Position numbers and translations under genes: made by a program
NCBI RefSeq assembly: GCF_001423585.1
Contig: NZ_LMOP01000001.1
Span: 806,001-870,000, forward strand
DNA length: 64,000 bases
Direction of reading: 5' to 3'
Source of the DNA: Xanthomonas sp. Leaf148
Lineage (GTDB): Bacteria > Pseudomonadota > Gammaproteobacteria > Xanthomonadales > Xanthomonadaceae
Notes under the pieces: generated by a model
The model's input: only the letters and a program-made list of their open reading frames with translations
Databases searched by the model: none
Told to the model about the DNA's origin: nothing
Shown: in pieces, positions 45,278 to 54,698 of the stretch
Position numbering within the stretch: position 1 is the first letter of the stretch
Layout of the letters: each line of letters opens with the position of its first letter

Positions 45278-47410
45278 TTACTCGTCGTAAGGGCGGATGG
45301 AATCGGGAACGACCCGCGCGCCCTGCTGCTGGATCAGCTGCTGCACATTCGGGTCGTTCATGAAGGCGGTTTCGGCTGCGCTCTGGCGCTCGCCTTTCTG
45401 CCGGTTGGCGCGCTCATGCAAGGTCTCGACATCGGCGCTGCCGGTTTCGATCACGATGCGCGGCGTGTCTCCGAGGACCGGCGCCAGCGCCTGCGTCAGG
45501 TTGGCGATGGAGCGTTCGGAGTTGAGATATTCGAAGCCCGGCGCCAGCGCCAGCCGCAGCACGCCATCGCGATGGCCGATAAACGCCGCATTGGCCGCGA
45601 GCTGACGCGACGGGCCATTCAACCCGCTACGCGTGACCAACTCGAGCCACTGTTCGGCGTCGGCAATGCGGCTGTCGTCGATCAGCGTGCTCGCATCATT
45701 GCTGGGCGCTGATGCGGATAGCGATGCAGAAGCTGGCGAAGCTTCGGCAGACGCAGGACCAGCAGAGAGCGTATCTGCAGCCGTCTCTGCCGGCACGGGA
45801 GCAGCGGCGGCAGCAAGCGCAGGCACAAGTTCGGGCACCGCCATGATCGGCGCCGCAACAGCGGTGTCCGGCGGCAACGCCATTGCAGATTCGGGTGCCA
45901 GCACAACCGCCGTATCGGACACGGACGCTGGCGCAGCATGCGTGCGCACCGGCGCATCGTCCACCGCCCACGGCGGCGTGTCATCAGTGCGCACAGCAGC
46001 GGACGAGCGACCATCGAGCGACGGCTCTGCTGCAGGAAGCACCACAACCGGAGCCGAGGCTGCGTCGGCCGGTGCTGCCGTTGGTGTCGGTGGTGTTTGT
46101 GTCGGTGCCGATGTTGCTATTGGTGCCGATGTTGACGCCGAAGTTGCCGTGACTACCGGCGCCGCAGCAACACCCGCACCCTGCACCGCTTCAACCACTT
46201 CGACCGGCCTGACAGGCACTGCAGCGGCCGCTGTCACCGGTGGAGCCGCCTGCACGCCCGCAACGGACGCGCGTGCGGCGCCACCCGCGCTGGCACCGCG
46301 GCCATCGTCGCTGCTTCCGGCCGGCACCGCCGCAGCGGGGCGGAACGCCAGCATGCGCAGCACGGCCATCTCGAAGCCGGCGCGCGGGCTCGGCGCCAGA
46401 TACAGATCGCGGCGCCCGTTGAGCGCCATCTGGTACCACAGCTGCACCACTTCCGGCCGCAGCTGCGCGGCGAATGGGGTCGGGTCGATGCCGTCGCCGA
46501 CGAACGCCACCGACGGCACCAGCTGCTGCACCTGTACGCGGTGCAAGGCCTCGGCCAGGGCTTCCAGCACCCCACTCCAGTCCGGCGAAAACTCCGCAAG
46601 TGCGGCGACCACCTGCAGCAGGCGCGCGCCATCGCCGTCGGCCAGCGACTGCAGCATCGCCCCGACCTGGGTGCGGTCCACCGTACCCAGCATCGTGCGC
46701 ACCACATCCTCGCGCAGCGCACCGCCGGCATAGGCGATTGCCTGATCCAGCAGCGACAAGCCATCGCGCAGGGAGCCATCGGCTGCCTTGGACAGCTGCA
46801 CGATCGCCGACGGATCCGATTCGATCTCCTCGGCGGCCAGGATGCGGGTCATCTGCCCCTGAATCTGGTCCTCGTCCAAGCGCTTGAGGTTGAACTGCAG
46901 GCAGCGCGACAACACCGTCACCGGCAGTTTTTGCGGGTCGGTGGTGGCGAGCAGAAACTTCACGTGTTCCGGTGGCTCCTCCAGGGTTTTGAGCAGCGCG
47001 TTGAACGCCGCCTTGGAGAGCATGTGCACTTCGTCGATCAGGTAGACCTTGAACTTGCCGCGCGAGGGCATGTACTGCGCGTTCTCGATCACTTCGCGCA
47101 CATCGTCCACGCCGGTGTTGGAGGCGGCGTCGATTTCCAGCAGGTCGATATAGCGGCCGGCATCGATGTCCAGGCAGGCCGGACAGGTGCCGCACGGGTC
47201 GGCACTGGTGCCGGTCTCGCAGTTCAGCGACTTGGCGAAAATGCGCGCAATGGTGGTCTTGCCCACGCCACGGGTGCCGGTGAACAAAAACGCGTGGTGC
47301 ACGCGCCCGCTGTCGAGCGCGTTGGTGAGCGCGCGGACCACGTGTTCCTGGCCCACGAGTTCGGCAAAACGCTTCGGGCGCCACTTGCGGGCAAGAACGA
47401 GATAAGACAT
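45278..47410 (-). CDS. dnaX: DNA polymerase III tau (and gamma) subunit
   Basis: Clamp-loader ATPase and organiser of the replisome. 710 residues from the ATG at 47410 ([10 protein letters not shown]). Walker A is GTRGVGKTT with Lys51, the zinc Cys set is in [17 protein letters not shown] (64, 73, 76, 79), Walker [10 protein letters not shown], sensor [15 protein letters not shown] long Ala/Val/Pro-rich linker (about residues 375-610) joins the C-terminal tau region. I saw no A-rich slippery stretch on the coding strand, so a gamma form by the Escherichia coli-type frameshift is not evident. Confidence 0.96.
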   Translation of the reverse strand: MSYLVLARKWRPKRFAELVGQEHVVRALTNALDSGRVHHAFLFTGTRGVGKTTIARIFAKSLNCETGTSADPCGTCPACLDIDAGRYIDLLEIDAASNTGVDDVREVIENAQYMPSRGKFKVYLIDEVHMLSKAAFNALLKTLEEPPEHVKFLLATTDPQKLPVTVLSRCLQFNLKRLDEDQIQGQMTRILAAEEIESDPSAIVQLSKAADGSLRDGLSLLDQAIAYAGGALREDVVRTMLGTVDRTQVGAMLQSLADGDGARLLQVVAALAEFSPDWSGVLEALAEALHRVQVQQLVPSVAFVGDGIDPTPFAAQLRPEVVQLWYQMALNGRRDLYLAPSPRAGFEMAVLRMLAFRPAAAVPAGSSDDGRGASAGGAARASVAGVQAAPPVTAAAAVPVRPVEVVEAVQGAGVAAAPVVTATSASTSAPIATSAPTQTPPTPTAAPADAASAPVVVLPAAEPSLDGRSSAAVRTDDTPPWAVDDAPVRTHAAPASVSDTAVVLAPESAMALPPDTAVAAPIMAVPELVPALAAAAAPVPAETAADTLSAGPASAEASPASASLSASAPSNDASTLIDDSRIADAEQWLELVTRSGLNGPSRQLAANAAFIGHRDGVLRLALAPGFEYLNSERSIANLTQALAPVLGDTPRIVIETGSADVETLHERANRQKGERQSAAETAFMNDPNVQQLIQQQGARVVPDSIRPYDE

Positions 47411-47482
47411 CGGGCAACCAGCTTGTTCTGAGCCGATATTGTGCCACGGCACGTCTCACCGACTGCGCCGGAAAGATTCAGC

Positions 47483-47511
47483 TTGTGGTACGGGCCGGCG
47501 ACCGCTAGAAT
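47483..47511 (+). promoter_or_regulatory. likely promoter of tRNA-Ser
   Basis: TTGTGG, 17-base spacer, TAGAAT, with the -10 box ending 34 bases before the tRNA 5' end. Confidence 0.55.
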
Positions 47512-47545
47512 TTGCGGCCCTGTTAGACCCCGGTCGTACAGGTAC

Positions 47546-47638
47546 GGAGAGGTGTCCGAGTGGTTGAAGGAGCACGCCTGGAAAGTGTGTAAGCGTCTAA
47601 ACCGCGCTTCGGGGGTTCGAATCCCCCTCTCTCCGCCA
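47546..47638 (+). tRNA. tRNA-Ser (anticodon GGA)
   Basis: Class II tRNA of 93 bases with encoded CCA. Acceptor stem GGAGAGG/CCTCTCC, anticodon loop CTGGAAA (anticodon GGA), a long variable arm, and T-loop GGTTCGAATCC. The 3' half is the likely attachment site of the integrated element that follows. Confidence 0.96.
47612..47638 (+). other. putative attL in the tRNA-Ser 3' end
   Basis: Tyrosine-recombinase elements commonly use the T-arm and 3' end of tRNA genes. Integrase begins 86 bases beyond this tRNA, and gene content changes from conserved backbone to cargo exactly here. The core length is a guess because the other copy (attR) is outside the window. Confidence 0.6.
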
Positions 47639-47646
47639 GAATACGC

Positions 47647-47673
47647 AAACCCCTGAGAAATCAGGGGTTTTTT
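47647..47673 (+). terminator. terminator of tRNA-Ser
   Basis: Stem AAACCCCTGA-GAAA-TCAGGGGTTT followed by TTT, 8 bases after the tRNA. It lies on the element side of the likely attachment core. The stem sequence matches the tRNA-Val terminator at 22785. Confidence 0.9.
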
Positions 47674-47723
47674 ATTAGCGTAAAAACTGGCTGCAGCTGC
47701 GCAAGTCGGAACACACGACGCCC

Positions 47724-49238
47724 ATGCGCATCCCTCATCATCTTGTTCGAGCCCCCTCCGGACTCTGGTCCTACCGACAGCGTGTGCCGGTCGATTTGCA
47801 GCCCATCGTGGGTCGGCAGACCTTCAAACGCACCCTGCACACCTACGACATGCGGGAGGCGAGATTGCGCGCGCTGACGATGGCCGCCCGCTATGCTCAG
47901 GTCTTCACTGTGTTGAGGGACCGACGCATGCAAAGCCGAGACGACGACTTGGACGCGCTCCTCGCGCGCCTGACCGGCACCGAACCTCCGCAGGAGCTGA
48001 CCCTGAATCGGAAGCGCTCGGCGGATGGGTCGATCACCGAGCAATGGCAGATCGACACGCCAGAGGACGTCACGCTCTTCCAGCAACTGATGGCGCTCAC
48101 CGCCCCGCAGCCCAGCGCGCTGGGGGAGCTGATTCAACAGCACGTGCCGCCTCTCCCCACGCCGAGGCGGGTAACCAAACCCTCCCTCGAATCAATCACG
48201 CTCGGGAAGGCCCGAGACGCCTGGCTGAACAGCCTCAAGGGCAGCACCCTGCCCAAGACCTGGACCATCAAGCGGACCGCTGTCGAACTGCTGACCAGCT
48301 TCTTGGGCGAGAAGACCAAGCTGCACACGGTCACCCGCTCGGACTTGGCGCGTTGGTATCAGGACATGCGGGAAAAAGGCGCCTCTACACCCACGCTCAC
48401 CAACAAGCAGTCCTACATCGGCGGCAAGGGCGGGTTCTTCGAGTGGGCCCAAGCCTCCGGCCACTACCCTCGGGGCGACAACCCCGCGTCCGGGCACGTG
48501 AGCTATTCGACCCGGGAAAAGCGCGCTCGGCGGAAGTTCGGGTTCAAGGCTTACGACGCCCACCAAGTCCAAGCGCTGTTTGCCCCGGCTGCTTTTGAGG
48601 CGCTGCCCCTGGCCGCGCGGTGGGCTTCCCTTATTGGCTTGTATACCGGCGCCCGCGCTTCGGAGGTCGGCCAGCTGCTGACTGCCGACGTAGTGGAAGA
48701 GGGCGGTATCCCTTGCTTCCAGATTTCGGACGAGGGCGAGCATCAGAAGGTGAAGACGGATAAGAGCTTGAGGACCGTGCCGATTCACCCCGACCTCCTC
48801 GCCCTGGGCTTCCTGACCTGGGTGGAGCAGGCGCGCGCCGAGGGACAGGAGCGCCTGTTCCCGGCGGCCAAGGCCGATGCCAAGAACGGCCAAGGGAACT
48901 GGATCTCCAAGGCCTTCAGCCGGCACCTGGCCGAGGTGGGCAAGAACTGGCCCAAGGCCAAGCGTGGCTTTCACTCGCTGCGCAAAACCCTGATCCAGGA
49001 GTTGCAAGGCGCCGGCGTGGTGTCCGAGCTCCGGGCTCAATTGGTCGGCCACGAGTTGGACGACGAACACCACGTCACCTACAGCCGGGACTTCACCGCC
49101 AGCGAGAAGCTTGATGGGTTACGGGGCGTGTCGCCGGGTCTTTCGGTGCTGGCCTACGGGCTAAGCTTGGACGCGCTGCGCTCCCTTGTCGCCCCCAGCC
49201 CTCCCCCTGTTGGGAATTGCCTAAGAGCTCTCGCTTGA
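47724..49238 (+). CDS. tyrosine recombinase / integrase
   Basis: 504-residue site-specific recombinase that should integrate and excise the element at tRNA-Ser. The N-terminal region (HHLVRAPSGLWSYRQRVP, about 5-65) resembles the DUF6538-type domain of many large integrases. The core-binding domain is about 155-270. Catalytic residues are Arg311 (GARASEVGQ), His417 and Arg420 (FHSLRKT), His443 (VGHELDDEHH) and Tyr453 (VTYSRDF). All are intact, so it may be active. Start ATG at 47724 without a strong ribosome site. Confidence 0.95.
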   Translation: MRIPHHLVRAPSGLWSYRQRVPVDLQPIVGRQTFKRTLHTYDMREARLRALTMAARYAQVFTVLRDRRMQSRDDDLDALLARLTGTEPPQELTLNRKRSADGSITEQWQIDTPEDVTLFQQLMALTAPQPSALGELIQQHVPPLPTPRRVTKPSLESITLGKARDAWLNSLKGSTLPKTWTIKRTAVELLTSFLGEKTKLHTVTRSDLARWYQDMREKGASTPTLTNKQSYIGGKGGFFEWAQASGHYPRGDNPASGHVSYSTREKRARRKFGFKAYDAHQVQALFAPAAFEALPLAARWASLIGLYTGARASEVGQLLTADVVEEGGIPCFQISDEGEHQKVKTDKSLRTVPIHPDLLALGFLTWVEQARAEGQERLFPAAKADAKNGQGNWISKAFSRHLAEVGKNWPKAKRGFHSLRKTLIQELQGAGVVSELRAQLVGHELDDEHHVTYSRDFTASEKLDGLRGVSPGLSVLAYGLSLDALRSLVAPSPPPVGNCLRALA

Positions 49239-49332
49239 ACGAGAAGCGATACGGTCATTAGCGCCTAGACCATTACTCGAAGCGCCGGCGAAGCCAGATC
49301 CAACAACCAATACATCCAGCTAGGAGAGCAAC

Positions 49333-50256
49333 GTGGCCAAGATCGAATTCGAGGAAAAGGAATACGAGACAGCACTTTATAGGGAGCTGCGAACAGCTAA
49401 GAATCGTCTCTGGTCGCCCGGGCAGGTGCTAGAGGAAGTGCTTGGATTCGATTACTCGGTTTACAACAAGAACCCCAAGTTTTGGAAAAAGCTTGGGGTA
49501 AGTCGTCCGAAAGGCCTAAAGCTGAGCACCGCCTACCCCGCCCACCCCAAAATCACCCGCCCACTGCCCAACTTCAAACTTAACTTATTCATTCAAGCGA
49601 AAAGACCAAAAGCTTACAGGCTAAAAGCAACGGCGACGCTGGCGGCTGCCGGCTTAAAGTCCCCCCATTGGCGATTTAATATTAAAGCTGCGCAGCAGCA
49701 GCGCCTCTTGGTACTTTCAGTGTTAGCTGGGCCTAAAGCACTTGTATGCTACGCGGCACCAGCGTTCCACAAAGCGCTCAATCTCTACTCCGCAACCCTT
49801 CAAAATCGCATTATAGAGAAGAGCACATTTCCCACAGCCACGAAACTTGGCCCGACGCACAAGGCTTGGAACTATTCTAAGTTCGGAGCCGGTGTCGCGA
49901 ATGTTGAGCCAGAGGCAATTGTCGAAGAGAGCTTACAAGAGCGGATCTCGAACTTACTTCGCACTACGCGCCAAGGCGATGAAGCAGACCAAGTAGAAGC
50001 AGACCAAGTAAAGGTCTTGGCACGTCTATGGAAAGCCGCAGACCGATCGAGTAGGCACGAACTAGAGTTCCTAAGTGCGCGCCGTCAGTCAAAATACTTG
50101 GAGCGACAGAAAAAAATAATGGAGTTAAAAACTCTTGGAGATGAGAAGTCGGAGATCATGACTCACTGCCTGAATTTGATGAACTACTCACGCACCTTCA
50201 GTATGACATGGCTCGTCATCTCGCCTATCGCAAAGCAAGAACAGAAACAGGGTTGA
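49333..50256 (+). CDS. protein of unknown function next to the type III R-M genes
   Basis: 307-residue protein I cannot place. It starts at a GTG (49333) with TAGGAGA eight bases upstream. Residues 1-60 are charged (MAKIEFEEKEYETALYREL), the middle (90-185) alternates hydrophobic and basic stretches, and the C-terminal third (200-300) is helical and highly charged with a possible coiled coil (RQSKYLERQKKIMELKTLGD). There is no signal peptide or membrane helix. Codon use is clearly more AT-rich than the integrase. It is convergent with the res gene with a terminator between; a role in defence is only guilt by association. Confidence 0.75.
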   Translation: MAKIEFEEKEYETALYRELRTAKNRLWSPGQVLEEVLGFDYSVYNKNPKFWKKLGVSRPKGLKLSTAYPAHPKITRPLPNFKLNLFIQAKRPKAYRLKATATLAAAGLKSPHWRFNIKAAQQQRLLVLSVLAGPKALVCYAAPAFHKALNLYSATLQNRIIEKSTFPTATKLGPTHKAWNYSKFGAGVANVEPEAIVEESLQERISNLLRTTRQGDEADQVEADQVKVLARLWKAADRSSRHELEFLSARRQSKYLERQKKIMELKTLGDEKSEIMTHCLNLMNYSRTFSMTWLVISPIAKQEQKQG

Positions 50257-50283
50257 TGCCCAAACCACTACAGACGACAGGAA

Positions 50284-50302
50284 AGCCCCGTCAAACGGGG
50301 CT
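50284..50302 (+). terminator. terminator between the unknown gene and res
   Basis: Stem AGCCCCG-TCAAA-CGGGGCT followed by CCTTATTT, 28 bases after the stop codon of the plus-strand gene and 58 bases from the res stop. Confidence 0.8.
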
Positions 50303-50359
50303 CCTTATTTACAACATTGCATTGAAGACCAGCACTTTATGGCATGGATGCGACTTGAG

Positions 50360-52744
50360 CTATGGCTTCAAGCACTCCTTCACTGCTTGATCCAAAGACG
50401 ACACATGGATTGGAGTAGGCGAACCAGTCCTCATCTTCCAAACTGTGTAACCGCCCTGGATGGCCTTGCCGCCGATAGTGGTCTGCGTGCCCTCGGAAAT
50501 AAATCGCGTCAGAAGCTTGGTTGTTCCCTCGTCCTCAATATTAAATAACTTGCGAGCCACGGCATCGGTAAGCAGATGTGAGCCCTTTGTGTCTAAACAG
50601 AAGACATATTTCCCTTTCCAAACCAAAAAGTCGGGCGAAAAGGAAGCACTGTCACCTTCAGAAAGCAGCGGAATTCGGAACCCGCCGCTGCTCGGATTCC
50701 GATGCCAAGGAAGCCCTAACTTGTCCAGCGCGATTGCGAACGGCGCTTCAAACTTATTGAGGCCGGCATAGCGGGGGTAGAGCCCATTGTCGAAAGCTTG
50801 CGCCTTTTTGGGCACCCGCATTGTTGAGAATGTGAATTCGCGTTCGGACTCGTAAACCAGTGAGGTAAGCTGGTAGTAGGATGACACGATGTCCCGCGCC
50901 AAGTTGTCCGCCGCAGCCGCCGCATTGCTTCCTGCTTCCACACGAACATCGAATTTAGAATTCTTTAGATCGACTACGGCAAGGGCAGCTCGGGAGCGAC
51001 TCCGGATGGCATTGCTCACCAGCCAGCGCAGACGCACGCGGTTAGCGCGTCCGTTTACCATCCAGTCGTGGCCGCTTTCCTTGTCGAGGTCAGAAATCAC
51101 CACCAATTCGGTCTTATTGTGGGCATCGCCGTGGGTATCGACCTCTCCTTCCTTGAAGGTCGGGAACTTGGCGACCAACTGAGCAATGGCCTCCACAGCG
51201 TCACCCGCGTCGGCGTGAACTTGATGAAGGACGACCGACACATTGTCCCTAGGACTGATGTCTTCGGAGCCGCCGTCACCACCACCGAATGTTTGAACAA
51301 TCTCGATGGCAGCCCCAGATTCCTGAAGCTTGGCACGCACTGCCTCAATGGATTCCGTGAAAACGTTTTTCTTGTCGACGCGCAAGAAGAAGTGGGCACT
51401 ATTCAGCAACGGAGAATCGTAGTGCTTGGCGTCGTATTGACGGAGCACCCGTCCGATGATCTGTTCCACCTTAATCTGGGATCCCATGGACTTATCGACA
51501 TAGCCCAAGTAACAGGCCGGGTCATCCCATCCCTCCTGAAGCCCCTGATTGAAGATGATGTGCTGGAAGTCCCCAGCCTGGAATTCATCGAAATCGCTCT
51601 CCCCCCTAGAGAACAGATTCACTGCCTCCGGCTTGTTGCCGTCGGCAAACTTCAAGTCGGCATAGATAGCCACCCTGGCTGGGTCTACCTTCTTCTGCTC
51701 GACTAGGTAGCGCCAAATGCGGATTGGCGGCGCATTACGATGTTCAAAGGGCTTGGTGTGATCATCCTTGTCGCCGTCGTCAGTAATGTTGGTCTTACAG
51801 ACATAGATGGCCTTAGGCGTAAATCCGAGTGAGCGCACCTGAATCTCCTGCTCAATCAGTTCAAGCCGATCGTAAAGGTCATCAAGGCAGCGCTCCATTG
51901 GCGCAGTGGTGCCGTCGAACTGAATCGAAGTCTTGATCAGCTCTGACTTGATGACAGCATTGCTATCCACCAAGGTAACGGCAAATGCGTTGGCGTCCGG
52001 AAATCCCGTATCGCCCACTGCGCCCAGCTCAACGAAACGCTTCACACTGGCATCATCCTCAGCTGCTTCGTCAACCCAGCTTTCCTGTGGAGCGATGACC
52101 GTCTTGGCGAATCCCGACGGAAGCCTGAGTGTGGCGCTGGCCAAAAGGTAGGCTTCTGGTTCCAGCTCGGCAAGAATCTGGGTCTGCTGGTCGGAAAGGT
52201 TATGCCCTTCGTCGTAAACGATGATAAGGGGACGCCGAACTCCACCTGCGTCACGGGCAATGAGTCGCTCCCACGCCGATTGATCGCCGAAGAGGTCCTC
52301 GTCTTTCTTGTAGATGTTCAGAGCACCGTCTGATTGCTCTTTGTTGTTAAACAGTCCAGTGGTTGCCAACACAATTAGGGGAGAGTTGCCATCGGCGATA
52401 AGGCTTGGCTCCAGCTGCGAGGCACGAATAACCCTGAACTCGTCGACCACTCCGGCATACTTCCCGCCCCCAGAAAAGTTTGTGTAGGTCTGTTGGACCA
52501 CCGACTTGGCTTTGCTCATCCAAAAGACAATGGGTTCCATCGCCATGTGCATGCGCATCAGGGTGACGGCTTCTGCGAGCACCGGGGTCTTCCCAGCGCC
52601 CGTGATAGCCGACAACGCCTGATAAAAGGGCCGACGCAGCTTCCCTTTGTAGGTAGGCCGATAAGAGTGTCCAGCGAAAAAAGCGTAACGATCAGCAATT
52701 TGCTGCGCCGCGCGAACTTGGAACGGTTTTAGTTCAATCTGCAT
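50360..52744 (-). CDS. type III restriction enzyme Res subunit
   Basis: Helicase-nuclease subunit of a type III restriction-modification system; with Mod it cuts DNA with unmethylated sites in head-to-head orientation. 794 residues from the ATG at 52744. Superfamily 2 helicase motifs: Walker A SAITGAGKT (Lys52), motif II VYDEGH (DEGH, about 178-181), motif III LASATL, motif VI QIIGRVLRQ. The C-terminal nuclease motif is in FSPDFLVWKGKYVFCLDTKG (Pro-Asp ... Asp-x-Lys). The start overlaps the mod stop by 11 bases, so Res is made after Mod, a common way to protect the host. All motifs look intact. Confidence 0.93.
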   Translation of the reverse strand: MQIELKPFQVRAAQQIADRYAFFAGHSYRPTYKGKLRRPFYQALSAITGAGKTPVLAEAVTLMRMHMAMEPIVFWMSKAKSVVQQTYTNFSGGGKYAGVVDEFRVIRASQLEPSLIADGNSPLIVLATTGLFNNKEQSDGALNIYKKDEDLFGDQSAWERLIARDAGGVRRPLIIVYDEGHNLSDQQTQILAELEPEAYLLASATLRLPSGFAKTVIAPQESWVDEAAEDDASVKRFVELGAVGDTGFPDANAFAVTLVDSNAVIKSELIKTSIQFDGTTAPMERCLDDLYDRLELIEQEIQVRSLGFTPKAIYVCKTNITDDGDKDDHTKPFEHRNAPPIRIWRYLVEQKKVDPARVAIYADLKFADGNKPEAVNLFSRGESDFDEFQAGDFQHIIFNQGLQEGWDDPACYLGYVDKSMGSQIKVEQIIGRVLRQYDAKHYDSPLLNSAHFFLRVDKKNVFTESIEAVRAKLQESGAAIEIVQTFGGGDGGSEDISPRDNVSVVLHQVHADAGDAVEAIAQLVAKFPTFKEGEVDTHGDAHNKTELVVISDLDKESGHDWMVNGRANRVRLRWLVSNAIRSRSRAALAVVDLKNSKFDVRVEAGSNAAAAADNLARDIVSSYYQLTSLVYESEREFTFSTMRVPKKAQAFDNGLYPRYAGLNKFEAPFAIALDKLGLPWHRNPSSGGFRIPLLSEGDSASFSPDFLVWKGKYVFCLDTKGSHLLTDAVARKLFNIEDEGTTKLLTRFISEGTQTTIGGKAIQGGYTVWKMRTGSPTPIHVSSLDQAVKECLKP

Positions 52745-54698
52745 CCATGCCACCATCGTTGTTGTAAGCGTCCGCCCGGGCATTGAAACCAATGTGCTCC
52801 AGCACCTTGTCGGGAATTTGATAGAACTCAATGTCATTGCCGGTGTAAGGAGCCAGCGCGGCGTAGACGTGGTAACGACCAGCCAAATTGGCTGTCTTGG
52901 CTTCTTGGACGATCTCTTTGAAAACGGCGCGCGTCAGCGTCGAAGGCTGATCTGGTGCACTCCAAACGAGGAAGAAGCCCTCGTTTCGACTATTCACAGC
53001 AAACAAGTGCTTGTGGTCACCCGCTGGAAGCCGCCGAAGGTAAGACTTGGCCTTATCGTTGCGATCCCAGTAGCTAACTAAGAGCAGGTCCATCATCTCT
53101 TCGCGGGCCAATGCATTCACTGCGTTGGCATCGACTTTCTCGCGCTTCAGCGTGAAGTAGCGGAAGCCGCCACCAAGTGGCTCTCGATCTCCCGATTTCC
53201 ACTTCCCAGTAATGGCGCGCTTGATGCGATCCGCTGTCAGCGTCTTGGCGTAGTGATCCCCTTTCTCATCATTACCTTGCTCGATGAGAATAAAACGTCG
53301 GTTGGATCCTGACTCTTTATTGAGTTCAAGGACCGCATGCCCAGTAGTGCCAGAACCAGCAAAGGGATCCATCACAATACCGTCCGGTTTGCACCAGATC
53401 TGCATGATCTTCTTCATCAAACGTAGAGGCTTGACGGTCCGGAAGTTGTGTCCCTTCCCAACTACAGCGGTAAGTTCGTTGACACCAGCCTGGCTGTGCC
53501 CCGACTCCGTGTGATCCCACGAAACGCCATCTAGCACCATAGGTGAGTCGTAGTCATCGTCAGACCAGTAGGTGGTAGGAACAATGCCTCGCTTCACATC
53601 CTTGAGATATTTCTTCATCCCAAATGTGCCCTGGCCTCCATCGCGCCAATGCGCTTTTGGCCAGGGTCCCGATTCGCGGATTTTTGTTGACTCCTTAAGC
53701 GCCTTTATCAGCACTGGGTGATCCGATTTGAAGTCTTTTGTTCCGGGAATGGGCGCACCTTTTATAAGGAACGCCTGCGGATGCCCGTCACCCAAGTCTA
53801 CTGCGGCATAACTGCTCCCCCACTGCTCCAGGTGCTTTTTAAGCTTGGCACGCTCGGTAGCCCAATGGCGTCCAGGCGAGGGATAGTGCAACTGCCCAGT
53901 GAAAGGAGACTGGATGGCGTAGACCATCGTAGGGTGCGTGGTATCGCCTGGCGCAGTCAGGTCTCCTGGCTTCCAAGGGTCCGAATCGCCGTCCCAGGTG
54001 CCGTATCGCGAGTTCATTGTCTCGGTTCGAGGTAGCGGCATTGTCCGCACCCGCTCAATATCCTTGGCATAGACCAAAACGTATTCAGTAGCTGTAGAAA
54101 TATGCTTTTGGTCATTCCTTGGCGCGTAACTCTTCTGCCAATTGATGATGCCAATGCGATTCTCTTCGTGGAAAATCTCATCCATCAACATCCCCAAGCG
54201 GTAAAGCTCTCGGTGATCAATACAAATGGCGATCACCCCGCCAGGCTTGAGCATTTCTCGCATCATCCAAAGCCGAGGCGTCATGAAACGCAGCCATTTG
54301 CTGTGACGTGAACCGTCGTCCTTGGCAACCAGATCACCTATGTCGGGGTCGTTAGGGTCTTTATCCCATTTGTCGTTGTAGCGGAAGTCCTCGCCCGTGT
54401 TATAGGGAGGATCAGTCAGCACTAGATCCACTTGGCCGCGATGCTTGTAGAGCGTAACCATCGTCGACAAGTTCTCGCCGTCCCACAATTCGTTGACGCA
54501 CTCTTCTTCAGCGCTGCCAACCGAAGCACGCTTGTTGAACTCAAACATCCGAGGTTTCACCTGGCGCGCGATTTGCCAAGGAGCGGTCCGACCGGTGTAG
54601 TTCAGAACAATGCCGTCCTTCCCTGAGTCAAAACGCTCGGCGTCGTGATCCTGCAGGAGCTTGATGAGCGCAGCTCTGGACAGCTCTTCGTATTTCAT
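52734..54698 (-). CDS. type III DNA methyltransferase Mod subunit
   Basis: N6-adenine methyltransferase and specificity subunit of the type III system. 654 residues from the ATG at 54698 (AAGG upstream). The catalytic motif IV TDPPYNTGE (96-99 DPPY) precedes the AdoMet-binding motif I DPFAGSGTTGHAV (about 450), the beta-class order typical of Mod. The region between them, with RYGTWDGDSDPWKPGD and similar, is the likely target recognition domain. I saw no simple sequence repeat that would make it phase variable. The open frame continues 32 codons upstream with unlikely sequence. mod is followed directly by res. Confidence 0.94.
   Translation of the reverse strand: MKYEELSRAALIKLLQDHDAERFDSGKDGIVLNYTGRTAPWQIARQVKPRMFEFNKRASVGSAEEECVNELWDGENLSTMVTLYKHRGQVDLVLTDPPYNTGEDFRYNDKWDKDPNDPDIGDLVAKDDGSRHSKWLRFMTPRLWMMREMLKPGGVIAICIDHRELYRLGMLMDEIFHEENRIGIINWQKSYAPRNDQKHISTATEYVLVYAKDIERVRTMPLPRTETMNSRYGTWDGDSDPWKPGDLTAPGDTTHPTMVYAIQSPFTGQLHYPSPGRHWATERAKLKKHLEQWGSSYAAVDLGDGHPQAFLIKGAPIPGTKDFKSDHPVLIKALKESTKIRESGPWPKAHWRDGGQGTFGMKKYLKDVKRGIVPTTYWSDDDYDSPMVLDGVSWDHTESGHSQAGVNELTAVVGKGHNFRTVKPLRLMKKIMQIWCKPDGIVMDPFAGSGTTGHAVLELNKESGSNRRFILIEQGNDEKGDHYAKTLTADRIKRAITGKWKSGDREPLGGGFRYFTLKREKVDANAVNALAREEMMDLLLVSYWDRNDKAKSYLRRLPAGDHKHLFAVNSRNEGFFLVWSAPDQPSTLTRAVFKEIVQEAKTANLAGRYHVYAALAPYTGNDIEFYQIPDKVLEHIGFNARADAYNNDGGMDAD

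Noticed and set aside
45278..47410. Programmed frameshift for the gamma form of DnaX
   Set aside because: No A-AAA-AAG-like slippery run was seen on the coding strand.
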